Shown one piece after another: positions 44,654-53,979 of a stretch of 64,000 nucleotides of DNA. The notes below the pieces were generated by a model. That model saw only the letters and a program-made list of their open reading frames with translations, did not search any database and was not told the DNA's origin. Source of the DNA: Coprobacillaceae bacterium UN01-12pH3A (GTDB taxonomy: Bacteria > Bacillota_I > Bacilli_A > Erysipelotrichales > Coprobacillaceae). How positions within the stretch are numbered: position 1 is the first letter of the stretch; each line of letters starts with the position of its first letter. The stretch lies in assembly GCA_027676805.1 (NCBI GenBank), contig JAQENU010000001.1, forward strand, positions 361,499-425,498, in the 5' to 3' direction. Made by a program: the position numbers and the translations under genes.

Positions 44654-45541
44654 TTATTTTCCCATCTGTTTTGCTACTTCTTCGGCAAAGTTTTCTTCTT
44701 TCTTTTCGATTCCTTCACCTACTTGGAAACGTGCCATTTCTACAACTTTTCCGTTACCAATGTATTGAGCGATTGTAACATCAGGATTTTTGATGAATTC
44801 TTGGTCAACTAAACAGATATCCTTTAAGTTTTTGTTTAAACGACCTTCTACCATTTTTTCGATGATATTTTCTGGTTTTGGTTTAGCTGCCTGTGCATTT
44901 TCTTCTAATGCCTGAGCTAATAAAACTTCTCTTTCATGCGCTAATTCTTCTGTAGGAATAGCTGTTCTATCGATGTATTTTGGTGATTGAGCCGCTACAT
45001 GCATAGCAACATCTTTAGCCACTTCTTCGTTTGCACCATTGATTTTAACGATAGCACTCATTTTACCACCCATATGGCTGTAAGCTCCGAATACTTCATC
45101 ACTGTTTTTGTTCATCACAGCAAATCTTCTCAAGCTTAATTTTTCTCCGATTTTTCCAGATGCTTCAGCGATGACGATTTCTAATGGTTTACCATCAACA
45201 TCGATTTTTAAAGCGGCATCTAAATCAGCCGGTGCATTTTTCACCATTAAGTCTGCACATAAAGCTACTAAATCTTGGAATTCTTTATTTTTTGCTACAA
45301 AGTCAGTTTCTGAGTTTACTTCTACTAAAGCAGCTTTATCTCCATCAATTACAAATGCTGTTAACCCTTCAGCTGCAATACGATCTGCTTTTTTAGCTGC
45401 TTTTGCGATTCCTTTTTCTCTTAACCAGTCGAAAGCTTTTTCAATATCACCTTCACAAGTTTCCAAAGCTTTTTTGCAGTCCATCATCCCTGCACCTGTT
45501 TTTTCACGTAATTCTTTTACTAATGCTGCACTAATTGCCAT
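44654..45541 (-). CDS. tsf: Elongation factor Ts
   Basis: Nucleotide exchange factor for EF-Tu, 295 aa. The N-terminal UBA-like module reads LVKELREKTGAGMMDCKKAL, followed by WLREKGIAKAAKKADRIAAEG and the EF-Tu-contacting NSETDFVAKN. The core repeats and the C-terminal module (VGEGIEKKEENFAEEVAKQM) are present. SD GGAGG precedes the ATG. It lies 67 bases after rpsB with a terminator in between, so it depends on readthrough from the rpsB promoter. Confidence 0.98.
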   Translation of the reverse strand: MAISAALVKELREKTGAGMMDCKKALETCEGDIEKAFDWLREKGIAKAAKKADRIAAEGLTAFVIDGDKAALVEVNSETDFVAKNKEFQDLVALCADLMVKNAPADLDAALKIDVDGKPLEIVIAEASGKIGEKLSLRRFAVMNKNSDEVFGAYSHMGGKMSAIVKINGANEEVAKDVAMHVAAQSPKYIDRTAIPTEELAHEREVLLAQALEENAQAAKPKPENIIEKMVEGRLNKNLKDICLVDQEFIKNPDVTIAQYIGNGKVVEMARFQVGEGIEKKEENFAEEVAKQMGK

Positions 45542-45567
45542 TTTATTTTATCCTCCATTTTATTTTT

Positions 45568-45600
45568 AATAAAAAAGGAAAAGTAGTGATTACTTTTCCC
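45568..45600 (-). terminator. Terminator/attenuator between rpsB and tsf
   Basis: Stem GGAAAAGTA/TACTTTTCC (9 bp perfect, 5-base loop), followed on the minus strand by six U. No promoter is visible for tsf downstream of it. Confidence 0.8.
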
Positions 45601-45608
45601 TTCGCTGA

Positions 45609-46484
45609 CTATTCACTGACTTTTTTTTCAGGGCTTGTTGCACTCACAGTTCTGTCATTATTTCTGTTATCGTATCTAGGACGTCTTGGACGATCATCTC
45701 TATAACGAGGTTTTCTTCTTTCGTTATTTTCAACTGAAGTGATAGCATCATTCATTGATACTTCTTTATCATCTTCATCTTTAACGTAAGCGACTGTTAA
45801 AGGTTCACCTTTTGCTTCACAGATTGCATCAGCCATAGCTGCAATAATTAATTTAACTGCTCTGATGGCATCATCATTTGCTGGGATTACGTAATCCACT
45901 TCATCAGGATCACAGTTTGTATCAACAATACCAAATACAGGAATACCTAAGATTCTTGCTTCCGCTACTGCGTTGTGTTCAGCTTTTGGATCAACAACGA
46001 ATAAAGCGTTTGGTAATTTTTTCATTTCTTTAATACCACCTAAGTTCTTTTCTAACTTAGCGGCTTCTTTTTTAAGTAAGATGACTTCTTTTTTAGGTAA
46101 TACATCAAAAGTTCCGTCAGCTTCCATTTTTTCTAATTCTTTTAATCTTCTGATTCTTTTTTGGATAGTTTTGAAGTTTGTTAAAGTTCCACCTAACCAT
46201 CTGCTGTTTACATAGAAAGATTCAGATCTTAATGATTCTTCTCTTACAGCTTCTTGAGCTTGTTTCTTAGTACCTACGAACAGTACTTTTCCACCTTTAG
46301 CGGCGATTTCACCCATTGCTTTGTAAGCTTCATCAATTTTCTTAGATGATTTTTGCAAATCGATGATGTAAATCCCGTTTCTTGATGTAAAGATGTAAGG
46401 CGCCATTTTTGGGTTCCATCTTTTTGTTTGATGTCCAAAATGAACACCAACTTCAAGTAATTTTTTCATTGAAATTACAGACAT
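45609..46484 (-). CDS. rpsB: 30S ribosomal protein S2
   Basis: Ribosomal protein S2, 291 aa. The core shows [50 protein letters not shown] and [30 protein letters not shown]. After about residue 230 an extra 55-residue tail follows that is rich in Arg, Asp and Asn ([20 protein letters not shown]). Typical bacterial S2 is 230-260 aa, so this is longer. I start at the ATG at 46484, after AAAGGAGG; the longer frame to 46562 lies in the leader RNA. It is driven by a perfect-consensus promoter. Confidence 0.97.
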   Translation of the reverse strand: MSVISMKKLLEVGVHFGHQTKRWNPKMAPYIFTSRNGIYIIDLQKSSKKIDEAYKAMGEIAAKGGKVLFVGTKKQAQEAVREESLRSESFYVNSRWLGGTLTNFKTIQKRIRRLKELEKMEADGTFDVLPKKEVILLKKEAAKLEKNLGGIKEMKKLPNALFVVDPKAEHNAVAEARILGIPVFGIVDTNCDPDEVDYVIPANDDAIRAVKLIIAAMADAICEAKGEPLTVAYVKDEDDKEVSMNDAITSVENNERRKPRYRDDRPRRPRYDNRNNDRTVSATSPEKKVSE

Positions 46485-46585
46485 AGTAACTTCCTCCTTT
46501 TGTTTTTTTCCTCCACCACTTCCAACGGCTATCACCTTTTGGCACTCGATAGTCGAATCCATGATGTGTGTATTTTTTTAATACC
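46485..46585 (-). promoter_or_regulatory. Leader RNA of rpsB, possibly autoregulatory
   Basis: About 100 transcribed bases separate promoter and start codon. CTATC at about 46544-46548 can pair with GATAG about 15 bases downstream, giving a small stem. Ribosomal-protein leaders often bind their own product; that role is inferred here. Confidence 0.45.
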
Positions 46586-46591
46586 TTGTTG

Positions 46592-46620
46592 ATTATATTA
46601 TAAAATAGTGAACTTGTCAA
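46592..46620 (-). promoter_or_regulatory. Perfect-consensus promoter of rpsB-tsf
   Basis: TTGACA (46615-46620), 17-base spacer, TATAAT (46592-46597) on the minus strand. The -35 box overlaps the xerC stop codon. Confidence 0.92.
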
Positions 46621-47543
46621 TCTTTATCTTTCCCTTTTAATGGGCTTTTATTCGCTAAAGGATGTGCAGACATATATGTTTTTTTCAATTTATCCATAGT
46701 AACATGCGTATATATTTGGGTAGAAGATAAATCAGCGTGTCCCATCATCTCCTGAACGATGCGGATATCTGCTCCCTGATCCAATAAATGTGTAGCAAAA
46801 GTGTGACGCAGCATATGCGGATGCACCTTCTTTTTTAAAGGCGAATTCAAGGACACTTTTTCTAGCATGTCATAAACTCCGCGCTCTGTTATTTTACCAC
46901 CATATTGATTCACAAATAAATACGGATGATCTTCGTTTTTCTTTTCCATCAATTCTTTTCGTGTATCTTCTATGTATTCTTCCATATATTGCTGACAGAT
47001 CGGATTAAACGGCACATAGCGGGTCTTTCCGCCCTTTCCCTTTACCACGATCAGTCCCTGATCAAAATCAATGTCTGTCAGCTTAACATTAATCGCTTCG
47101 CTGACCCTTAATCCGGTTGCATACATCAATTCAATGATCATCTGATTGCGTTTCCCTAATGGTTTAGAAAGATCAATACTGTCGATCAAGGCTTCAAATT
47201 CATCATAGTAAAGAAACTCCGGCATCTTTTTTATAATTTTCGGCTGCGACACTAAAGCAAATGGGTTCACTTGAATAATATCATTTTCCAGCAGATAAGC
47301 AAAAAAGCAGCGCAGCACACTGATATGATGACGAATCGATAAATTAGACAGTTCATGATCATGCAGATAAACAATATACCCGCGAACATGAGGATAGGTG
47401 ATCTGATCAAAGCTGTCGAAAGCCTCTTTTTTGCAGTAAAGATAAAACTGTTCAATATCATTGGAATAGGTCTTAATCGTTAATTTAGAATACTGTTTGA
47501 GATTCGTTAAATAATTTAGATAATGATCAATCCATTCTTTCAT
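46617..47543 (-). CDS. xerC: Tyrosine recombinase XerC/CodV
   Basis: Site-specific recombinase resolving chromosome dimers at dif with a partner. The 308-aa protein has the core-binding domain (1-95) and a catalytic domain with R146 (ATGLRVSEA), Lys in the KGKGGKTR hairpin, H243 and R246 ([14 protein letters not shown]), H269 and the nucleophile Y278. It overlaps trmFO by 17 bases, as CodV does in Bacillus, so a chromosomal housekeeping role is more likely than an integron or phage role. In Bacillus hslV, hslU and codY follow; here rpsB follows at once. Confidence 0.93.
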   Translation of the reverse strand: MKEWIDHYLNYLTNLKQYSKLTIKTYSNDIEQFYLYCKKEAFDSFDQITYPHVRGYIVYLHDHELSNLSIRHHISVLRCFFAYLLENDIIQVNPFALVSQPKIIKKMPEFLYYDEFEALIDSIDLSKPLGKRNQMIIELMYATGLRVSEAINVKLTDIDFDQGLIVVKGKGGKTRYVPFNPICQQYMEEYIEDTRKELMEKKNEDHPYLFVNQYGGKITERGVYDMLEKVSLNSPLKKKVHPHMLRHTFATHLLDQGADIRIVQEMMGHADLSSTQIYTHVTMDKLKKTYMSAHPLANKSPLKGKDKD

Positions 47544-48837
47544 TGTCTTTACCTAATTGTTCCTTCATGACTTCAATCGCACGTGCGGCATAAGCCGCCT
47601 TCTTTTCTTTCTTTTTGACTTTTGTTTCCAAATCTGGAACGATCCCAAAATTTGCCTTCATCGGCTGGAAATTCTGAGAGTCACTATGCGTGATATAGTA
47701 AGCGAGAGCACCCGTAATCGTACACGGGTCGAATGTAATCAATGGTTTTTGCTGAAGCAGTCTCGCCATGTTTCTCCCGGCTACAATACCGCTGCTGGCA
47801 GATTCCACGTAACCTTCTACTCCCGTCAGCTGCCCGGCAAAGAACAGATCATCGCGCAGGCGGTACTGATAGGTCTGTCGTAAATGAAGCGGCGAACAGA
47901 TAAAAGAATTGCGATGCATAACCCCGTAGCGCACGATTTGACAATTTTCTAAGCCCGGAATCATCTGGAGGATACGTTTTTGCTCCGGCCAAGTCAGATG
48001 AGTTTGGAATCCGACAATATTATACAGACTCGCATTCGCATTATCCTGTCGCAGCTGAACGACGGCATAAGGTCGCTTTCCGTCCGGTGTTTCTAAACCA
48101 ACCGGTTTCATAGGACCAAACAGTAACGTCTGATTTCCACGGCGTGCCATTTCTTCAAATGGCATACAGCCTTCAAAGAATTTTTCTTCAAAATCCTTTG
48201 GTTTTACTACCTCTGCATGGATCAAAGCATCATAAAAGCATTCAAACTGTTCCTTATCCATAGGACAGTTGATATATTCCGCTTCCCCTTTATCATAGCG
48301 TGATTTATAGTAAGCTTTCGTAAAATCAATGCTTTCCTTAGTAACGATCGGAGCGGCGGCATCAAAGAAATAGAAATAATCATCGCCTAGCAAAGCCTTA
48401 ATCGCTTCACTTAACGGCTGAGACGTCAGTGGTCCGCTGGCAATAATCGTTGGCCCGTTTGGAATCTCGGTCACTTCTTCATGAACTACCTCTACTAAAG
48501 GATGATGCTTTATGTATTCTGTAACAGCACTCGAAAAACCATGACGGTCCACCGCCAGCGATCCCCCCGCAGGTACCGCATGGGCTCTTGCAAAACGGAT
48601 AATGATGCTGTCCATCATTTCCATCTCCTGCTTTAATACGCCTACCGCATTTCCTAAGCCATCCGCACGCAGTGAATTTGAGCATACTAATTCAGCGAAG
48701 TTGTCTGTTTGATGCGCTTCTGTTGATTTAATTGGACGCATTTCATATAAACGAACCGGAATTCCTTCTTTAATTAATTGACAAGTAGCTTCACAGCCGG
48801 CTAATCCGGCGCCAATGACATTTACTTTTTGTTCCAT
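47527..48837 (-). CDS. trmFO: Methylenetetrahydrofolate-tRNA-(uracil-5)-methyltransferase TrmFO
   Basis: Folate- and FAD-dependent enzyme that makes m5U54 in the T-loop of tRNA. The FAD motif [17 protein letters not shown] opens the 436-aa protein; [44 protein letters not shown] and [23 protein letters not shown] are family signatures. It follows topA and overlaps xerC by 17 bases, the conserved topA-trmFO-xerC order of Bacillota. Confidence 0.97.
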   Translation of the reverse strand: MEQKVNVIGAGLAGCEATCQLIKEGIPVRLYEMRPIKSTEAHQTDNFAELVCSNSLRADGLGNAVGVLKQEMEMMDSIIIRFARAHAVPAGGSLAVDRHGFSSAVTEYIKHHPLVEVVHEEVTEIPNGPTIIASGPLTSQPLSEAIKALLGDDYFYFFDAAAPIVTKESIDFTKAYYKSRYDKGEAEYINCPMDKEQFECFYDALIHAEVVKPKDFEEKFFEGCMPFEEMARRGNQTLLFGPMKPVGLETPDGKRPYAVVQLRQDNANASLYNIVGFQTHLTWPEQKRILQMIPGLENCQIVRYGVMHRNSFICSPLHLRQTYQYRLRDDLFFAGQLTGVEGYVESASSGIVAGRNMARLLQQKPLITFDPCTITGALAYYITHSDSQNFQPMKANFGIVPDLETKVKKKEKKAAYAARAIEVMKEQLGKDNERMD

Positions 48838-48854
48838 AAGTTCCTCCTAAGCTA

Positions 48855-48885
48855 AAGAAAGGCTAAACGTTAAACGAATAGCCTT
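48855..48885 (-). terminator. Weak terminator or attenuator between topA and trmFO
   Basis: AAGGCTA/TAGCCTT outer stem with an inner CGT/ACG stem and a UUUCUUU tail on the minus strand. It probably allows much readthrough. Confidence 0.45.
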
Positions 48886-48886
48886 A

Positions 48887-50989
48887 TTATTTAATAATCG
48901 TTTTACATTTTGGATAGTTGATACAGGCTTTAAATTCACCGTAACGGCCTTTTTTCAAAACCACTTCTCCTCCGCAGTTCGGACATTTCTCCCCTTCGAC
49001 AATAACCGGTTCACTTTTCTTCTTTGTTGAAGCTGCGGTGCTTTTTTCTTTTTTCTTGATATGTTTGCAGGCCGGATAGTTGCTGCAGGCTTCGAAGCGG
49101 CCAAAGCGCCCCTGTTTATATATCATCGGGCTTCCGCATTCCGGACACATTTCGCCTGTTTCTTCTACCTGCACCTCCGGCTTTTTAATATAGCGGCAAG
49201 TCGGGAAATTGCTGCAGGCTACAAAGGTTCCATAGCGCCCTTTTCTTTCCACTAAGTCATGTCCGCATTCCGGACACAGCTCCCCTGTTTTCTTATCTTC
49301 AATTTTTTCCATATTTTCATAAGCTTTTTCAAGCAATGGATCAAACTGATTGCAGAAGGCTCTCAAAGCAGATACATAATTATCTTTTCCTTCTGAAATC
49401 TCGTCCAGCTCATGCTCCATATCAGCCGTATACTCTACATTAATAATAGAATCAAAATATTCCGTTAATTTATCACTGGTCAGATACCCCGATTCTGTTG
49501 GTGAAAATTTCTTGTCCTCATAGCTGACATAGCCTCTTGTCTGAATCGTATCAATAATGCTGGCATAGGTACTTGGACGCCCAATCCCTAATTCTTCAAG
49601 CGTTTTAATCAGCTTGGCTTCACTGTAACGAGCCGGCGGTTTAGTAAAGTGCTGTGTTTTTTGAATATCTTGAGAAAGCAAGGTTTCGGTCTCAATCAAT
49701 TCCGGCAACAGCATATCTTCCGATTTATCATAATCACTGTAAAGTCGCAGATACCCATCAAACTTAATTACCGATCCGGTTACTTTAAATTCATAGCCGT
49801 TGTTGTCTAAGCTGACAGACGTTGCATCAAACACTGCCGGTGCCATCAAAGAAGCGACTGCACGACTGTAGATCAGTTTATACAGACGGAATTCGTCATT
49901 AGATAAATGTTCTTTTACAGATTCCGGTGATCTTTCAACACTGGTAGGACGAATCCCTTCATGCGCATCCTGAACATTTTCTTTTTTCTTCGATACTTTT
50001 CTTTTCCCTACATACTTTTTACCATAGACGTTTTCAATATACTGATCAGCATCTTGAACAAAGCTATCTGATAAACGAATGGAATCGGTACGCATATAGG
50101 TAATCAATCCGACCGTTTCACTTTTCAAGTCAATCCCTTCATAAAGCTTCTGAGCGATTGACATTGTTTTCTTCGCACTGAATCCTAATTGTGAAGAAGC
50201 TGCCTGCTGCAATGTTGACGTTGTAAACGGCGGTTTTGAATCACGGTTGCGTTTTGTCTTTTTAACACTGCTGACAATAAATTCTTTATTTAAACGTTCA
50301 TAAATAGAATTGGCTTCTTCTACATTATGAATTTCAATCTTTTTATTCTTATATTTCGCCAGTTCTCCGCTGAATTCAATTTCATCTTTCAAGAACTTTG
50401 CATTAATATGCCAGTATTCTTCTGGTTTAAACGCATCGATTTCACGTTCTTTTTCAACAATCAAACGCAATGCAACGGACTGCACACGTCCAGCTGATTT
50501 AGATTTAATCTTCTTTTGAAGCAGTTTTGAGAGCTTAAAGCCAATGATACGATCAAGCACACGTCGTGTTTCCTGTGATTTCACTAAATTCGTATCGATC
50601 TGGCGAGGATGATTTAATGCATCCACTACCGCATCTTTCGTAACCTCATTAAAAACAATACGGTTTTCCAATGTTTCATCTAAGCCCAATACTTCGGCTA
50701 AATGCCATGAAATGGCTTCTCCCTCACGGTCAGGATCGGTAGCCAGATAAACAAAGTCTGAATCTTTGACTGCTTTTTTCAAATCTTTCACAACATCTTT
50801 TTTATCTTTACTGATAACGTATTTAGGTTCGAATTCATTTTCAACATCGACTCCTAATCCATCTTTTCCAGAAGTAGATAAATCTCTTATATGTCCTTTT
50901 GACGAAGTTACTGTATAGTCACTCCCCAAATATTTTTCTATCGTTTTAGATTTAGAAGGGGATTCCACAATCACCAATTTCTTTTTCAT
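48887..50989 (-). CDS. topA: DNA topoisomerase I
   Basis: Type IA topoisomerase that relaxes negative supercoils. The Toprim start is KKLVIVESPSKSKTIEKYLG with DPDREGEAISWHL later; the active-site Tyr is in LITYMRTDSIRLS, about residue 300. Three C-terminal zinc fingers with CxxC pairs follow (CPECGHDLVERKGRYGTF, CPECGSPMIYKQGRFGRF, CPNCGGEVVLKKGRYGEF). The ATG at 50989 follows AAAGGAAGG; an earlier ATG at 51022 lies close to the promoter. At 700 aa it is of normal size for Bacillota. It heads topA-trmFO-xerC. Confidence 0.97.
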   Translation of the reverse strand: MKKKLVIVESPSKSKTIEKYLGSDYTVTSSKGHIRDLSTSGKDGLGVDVENEFEPKYVISKDKKDVVKDLKKAVKDSDFVYLATDPDREGEAISWHLAEVLGLDETLENRIVFNEVTKDAVVDALNHPRQIDTNLVKSQETRRVLDRIIGFKLSKLLQKKIKSKSAGRVQSVALRLIVEKEREIDAFKPEEYWHINAKFLKDEIEFSGELAKYKNKKIEIHNVEEANSIYERLNKEFIVSSVKKTKRNRDSKPPFTTSTLQQAASSQLGFSAKKTMSIAQKLYEGIDLKSETVGLITYMRTDSIRLSDSFVQDADQYIENVYGKKYVGKRKVSKKKENVQDAHEGIRPTSVERSPESVKEHLSNDEFRLYKLIYSRAVASLMAPAVFDATSVSLDNNGYEFKVTGSVIKFDGYLRLYSDYDKSEDMLLPELIETETLLSQDIQKTQHFTKPPARYSEAKLIKTLEELGIGRPSTYASIIDTIQTRGYVSYEDKKFSPTESGYLTSDKLTEYFDSIINVEYTADMEHELDEISEGKDNYVSALRAFCNQFDPLLEKAYENMEKIEDKKTGELCPECGHDLVERKGRYGTFVACSNFPTCRYIKKPEVQVEETGEMCPECGSPMIYKQGRFGRFEACSNYPACKHIKKKEKSTAASTKKKSEPVIVEGEKCPNCGGEVVLKKGRYGEFKACINYPKCKTIIK

Positions 50990-51022
50990 GTTTATTCCTT
51001 CCTTTCTTACATACTTATCCAT

Positions 51023-51050
51023 TTATTACACTTTTTTTATAAATTGTCAA
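51023..51050 (-). promoter_or_regulatory. Promoter of topA-trmFO-xerC
   Basis: TTGACA (51045-51050), 16-base spacer, TAATAA (51023-51028) on the minus strand, directly after the dprA stop. Confidence 0.6.
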
Positions 51051-51058
51051 CAAAAATA

Positions 51059-51805
51059 TTAAAACAAATCTTCGACATCCACTAAAATATCAGCCCCTTG
51101 ACTGATCAATCGATTGCAGCCGTCATACTCACCAATGCGGTTAGGCACACAATAAATATCCTTCCCCTGATTCAAGGAAAAATTCACTGTAATCATTGTT
51201 CCTGAACGCTGTTTTGCTTCGACAACAATCAGCTTGTCCCCTAATCCCGCAACGATCCGATTACGTACAAGAAAGCATTCTTTTTTAGGAATCATCGCTC
51301 CTGGATACTCACTTATCACTAAATGCTCCCGCTTTAATAATTGATAGAGAGACAGGTTTTCTTTTGGATAGCAGTAGTCAATGCCGCTGCCTAAAACAGC
51401 GATTGTTTTCCCCTGCCCTTTGATCGCTCCTAAATGACTATATGCATCGATGCCTTTTGCCATACCGCTCACGATCACTTTTCCTTTCTTCGCTAAATTA
51501 AAGCTGATCGATACAGCCATTTTTCTTCCATAGTCACTGCATGCCCGCATTCCTACCATGCTGATGCAATCGCGATTGCAAAGAGAAAGATCTCCATAAT
51601 AAAAAAGAACGAACGGCGGAGAATCAATCTCTTTAAGACGCAAAGGATAATCCTTGCTAAGGATTGTGGTATAGGAGCATGTTAATGCTTCTTTCATTTT
51701 GATAAGCTCACTTTTATTGATCGGTTCATTTTTAGTAACGGCCTTATAAATCTGATTAAAATTTCCTTGATATTTAATCGCATAATAAAGGAGCTGTTCT
51801 TCCAT
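51059..51805 (-). CDS. dprA: DNA-processing protein DprA (short form)
   Basis: DNA uptake factor that loads RecA on incoming single strands. The Rossmann-like core is complete: VGMRACSDYGRKMA, VSGMAKGIDAYSHLGAI, TIAVLGSGIDYCYPKEN, ISEYPG, RNRIVAGLGDKLIVVEA and GTMITVNFSLNQGKDIYCVPN. The protein is only 248 aa and stops soon after GADILVDVEDLF, so the C-terminal winged-helix domain found in many DprA proteins is absent. No com gene is in the window, so natural competence is not shown. SD AGGTG precedes the ATG. Confidence 0.94.
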   Translation of the reverse strand: MEEQLLYYAIKYQGNFNQIYKAVTKNEPINKSELIKMKEALTCSYTTILSKDYPLRLKEIDSPPFVLFYYGDLSLCNRDCISMVGMRACSDYGRKMAVSISFNLAKKGKVIVSGMAKGIDAYSHLGAIKGQGKTIAVLGSGIDYCYPKENLSLYQLLKREHLVISEYPGAMIPKKECFLVRNRIVAGLGDKLIVVEAKQRSGTMITVNFSLNQGKDIYCVPNRIGEYDGCNRLISQGADILVDVEDLF

Positions 51806-51849
51806 GTTTTCACCTCACTTACCTATACCTTTTTAAAAGTGAGAATACT

Positions 51850-51882
51850 AAAAAAGATTTCTTTATACATCTAAAGAAATCT
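51850..51882 (-). terminator. Intrinsic terminator of lepB-rbgA-rnhB
   Basis: Stem AGATTTCTTTA/TAAAGAAATCT (11 bp perfect, 6-base loop) spans the rnhB stop codon and is followed by six U on the minus strand. Confidence 0.85.
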
Positions 51883-52489
51883 GCTTATGTAATATGCTTT
51901 TTATCGGTTCGAAAGTACGGCGATGAATAGGCAGAACACCATACTCAAAGACCGCTTCTTTATGTTTTTTAGTCGGATAGCCTTTATGATTTTTAAAACC
52001 ATATTCAGGATATATTTCATCATAATCACACATGATGCGATCACGTGTCACCTTTGCCAGAATGCTGGCAGCGGCAATCGTAATCGATTTAGCGTCTCCT
52101 TTAATAATGGATTCCACCGGAATATCCAAATTCAGCGGCATCGCATCGCTCAATACAGCATCCACTTTGAGTTTCAGCCCGCGAACGCCTTCTTCCATTC
52201 CTAATTTACTGGCTTGGTAAACATTGAGTTCATCGACTGCTTTTTCATCATAAATCATGATTTTATAGTCAAGGGCATGCTCGATAATCACATCATACAA
52301 CAGCTCTCGTTTTTTCTCCGTTAACTTCTTTGAATCATTGATGCGGTCATCATTAAAATCATTAGGCAGCACACAGGTTGCAACAACCAGCGGTCCGGCA
52401 ATTGGTCCCCGTCCTGCCTCATCACACCCAGCGATAACCAGCTGCCCTTTTTGAATACAGGCATTTTCATAATCACGCATGGAAGCCAT
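51863..52489 (-). CDS. rnhB: Ribonuclease HII
   Basis: Removes ribonucleotides and RNA primers from DNA. The 208-aa protein carries the acidic active site: IAGCDEAGRGPIAGPLV with the first Asp-Glu, then DSKKLTEKKR, IIKGDAKSITIAAASILAKVTRDR and the closing DYGFKNHKGYPTKKH-type motif. The ATG at 52489 overlaps rbgA by 17 bases; an ATG at 52480 is a possible alternative. rbgA-rnhB is a conserved pair. Confidence 0.96.
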   Translation of the reverse strand: MASMRDYENACIQKGQLVIAGCDEAGRGPIAGPLVVATCVLPNDFNDDRINDSKKLTEKKRELLYDVIIEHALDYKIMIYDEKAVDELNVYQASKLGMEEGVRGLKLKVDAVLSDAMPLNLDIPVESIIKGDAKSITIAAASILAKVTRDRIMCDYDEIYPEYGFKNHKGYPTKKHKEAVFEYGVLPIHRRTFEPIKSILHKQISLDV

Positions 52490-53345
52490 AATCTTCTATT
52501 ACCTCCCATGTTACCTTCGCAATCGCAGCATCCAGCAAATCTTTCAAGACGATCTCGATGACACGATCATAGTCCGTTTCCCCATTGACTTTTTTCAAAT
52601 GACGGCTCTTAGTAATTTTAGTAAATGCCTCTTCAATCCAGTCACTATCAAAATCAATCGTTCCCATTTGATAACGCTCATTTAAACTGCCGGGATAATG
52701 TTTTTCTAAATACTGCAAGGCATAGATGATCAATTCATCCAATGGCAAAATCGTGCTTTTAATCGATCCGATTAAAGCGATATTGCGGGCTACTGTTTCA
52801 TTTTCAAACTTAGGCCACAGCACCCCCGGTGTATCGAACAATTCAAAATCATTATTAACACGGATAATCTGCTGAGCTTTCGTTACTCCCGGGCGATTTC
52901 CGGTAATCGTCGCTTTACGTGAAGCTAAACGATTGATAAAAGTGGATTTGCCAACATTCGGAATACCGACCACCATTGCCCGAACCGGTCTTGGTTTAAG
53001 TCCGCGGGCACGCTCTTTTTCCATTTTTTCTTTCAGCGCTTCCTGACAAAGCTGAATAATTGTCTTATAATCATTGAAATTCTTTAGATTAACGCTAATC
53101 GCAAGATAGCCTAGTGATCGATAATAGTTCATCCATTGATCGACTCTTTTTTGATCAGCTAAATCTTTTTTAGTAATGACAATCAAACGTGGTTTATTTT
53201 TAATAATATCATCAAACATCGGATTCTTAGAAGCAAAAGGAGCACGTCCATCCACCAGTTCAATTACGATATCTATTATTTTCAAACGTTCCTCTATTTC
53301 GCGTCTGGCTTTTGCCATATGACCTGGAAACCATTGTATACTCAT
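52473..53345 (-). CDS. rbgA: Ribosome biogenesis GTPase RbgA (YlqF)
   Basis: Circularly permuted GTPase for late 50S assembly, 290 aa. Order is G4-G1-G3: VITKKDLAD first, then VGIPNVGKSTFINRLA, then DTPGVLWPKF. It opens with IQWFPGHMAKARREI, a signature of the family. The C-terminal helical domain follows with TIDFDSDWIEEAFTK. SD AGGAGG is strong. It lies 14 bases after lepB and overlaps rnhB by 17 bases. Confidence 0.97.
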   Translation of the reverse strand: MSIQWFPGHMAKARREIEERLKIIDIVIELVDGRAPFASKNPMFDDIIKNKPRLIVITKKDLADQKRVDQWMNYYRSLGYLAISVNLKNFNDYKTIIQLCQEALKEKMEKERARGLKPRPVRAMVVGIPNVGKSTFINRLASRKATITGNRPGVTKAQQIIRVNNDFELFDTPGVLWPKFENETVARNIALIGSIKSTILPLDELIIYALQYLEKHYPGSLNERYQMGTIDFDSDWIEEAFTKITKSRHLKKVNGETDYDRVIEIVLKDLLDAAIAKVTWEVIEDYGFHA

Positions 53346-53359
53346 TTTCGTTTTCCTCC

Positions 53360-53917
53360 TTATTTAATCCAGTTAAAATGATTGAACGGGTAAATCACGA
53401 CCCCTTCTTTTCCAATAAAATCATCGAAACTAAAACATCCAATCGTACGTGAATCCGCTGAATTCAGACGATTATCACCTAATACAAAGTATTGTCCTTC
53501 CGGTACAATATATTCAAAATCAGCCGTAAACTGGCTCACACCTCTTGATGACTTTGCTCGTGCAACATAATCACGATCCAAATAATCTTCTTCATAAAGA
53601 ACTCCATTAATATAAAGCTCATCGTTTACAAACTTAATATGATCTCCGGGGAAACCAATCAGTCGCTTAATAATATTCTCATTATTTTGTTTCCAATCAA
53701 TGATCACCACATCAAAACGTTTCAGTTCACTCTCTTTTAAACCAATCACATTAATCAATGCAATATCCTGATCCGCTACTGTCGGATACATCGATGACCC
53801 AATAATCGATACCGGTCGAATCACTTTAGTGAAAACAAGCTGCGAAGCAACGATGATTGCGAGTAACTCAATTATATAGATAACGACACTGCGTGCCGTT
53901 GATTTTTTATCTTTCAT
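53360..53917 (-). CDS. lepB: Type I signal peptidase
   Basis: Membrane serine protease that removes signal peptides of secreted proteins. A single N-terminal membrane segment spans about 11-30; the catalytic Ser is in IIGSSMYPT (S42) and the Lys in NIIKRLIGFPGD (K84), followed by GDNRLNSADSRTIGCF. It is 185 aa. The ATG at 53917 follows GAGGTG; a longer frame to 53974 would overlap the rplS terminator. It leads lepB-rbgA-rnhB. Confidence 0.96.
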   Translation of the reverse strand: MKDKKSTARSVVIYIIELLAIIVASQLVFTKVIRPVSIIGSSMYPTVADQDIALINVIGLKESELKRFDVVIIDWKQNNENIIKRLIGFPGDHIKFVNDELYINGVLYEEDYLDRDYVARAKSSRGVSQFTADFEYIVPEGQYFVLGDNRLNSADSRTIGCFSFDDFIGKEGVVIYPFNHFNWIK

Positions 53918-53935
53918 ACTTTCACCTCTTTCCTT

Positions 53936-53964
53936 ATTATAAAGAAAAAGGAGGCATATTTCCA
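53936..53964 (-). promoter_or_regulatory. Promoter of lepB, overlapping the rplS terminator
   Basis: TATAAT at 53936-53941, 17-base spacer, TGGAAA as -35 at 53959-53964, within the terminator loop region on the minus strand. Confidence 0.45.
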
Positions 53965-53972
53965 TATGCCCC
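53942..53972 (-). terminator. Intrinsic terminator of rplS
   Basis: Stem GGCATAT/ATATGCC (7 bp, 4-base loop) plus flanking GG/CC pairs, followed on the minus strand by five U. Confidence 0.8.
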
Positions 53973-53979
53973 ATTAAAA

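Noticed and set aside
45108..45569. A 153-codon plus-strand reading frame
   Set aside because: It is antisense to tsf; the codon bias of the conserved gene explains the open frame.
46617..47543. Tyrosine recombinase as a mobile-element integrase
   Set aside because: It overlaps trmFO in the conserved topA-trmFO-xerC order, and no attachment sites or cargo genes are present.
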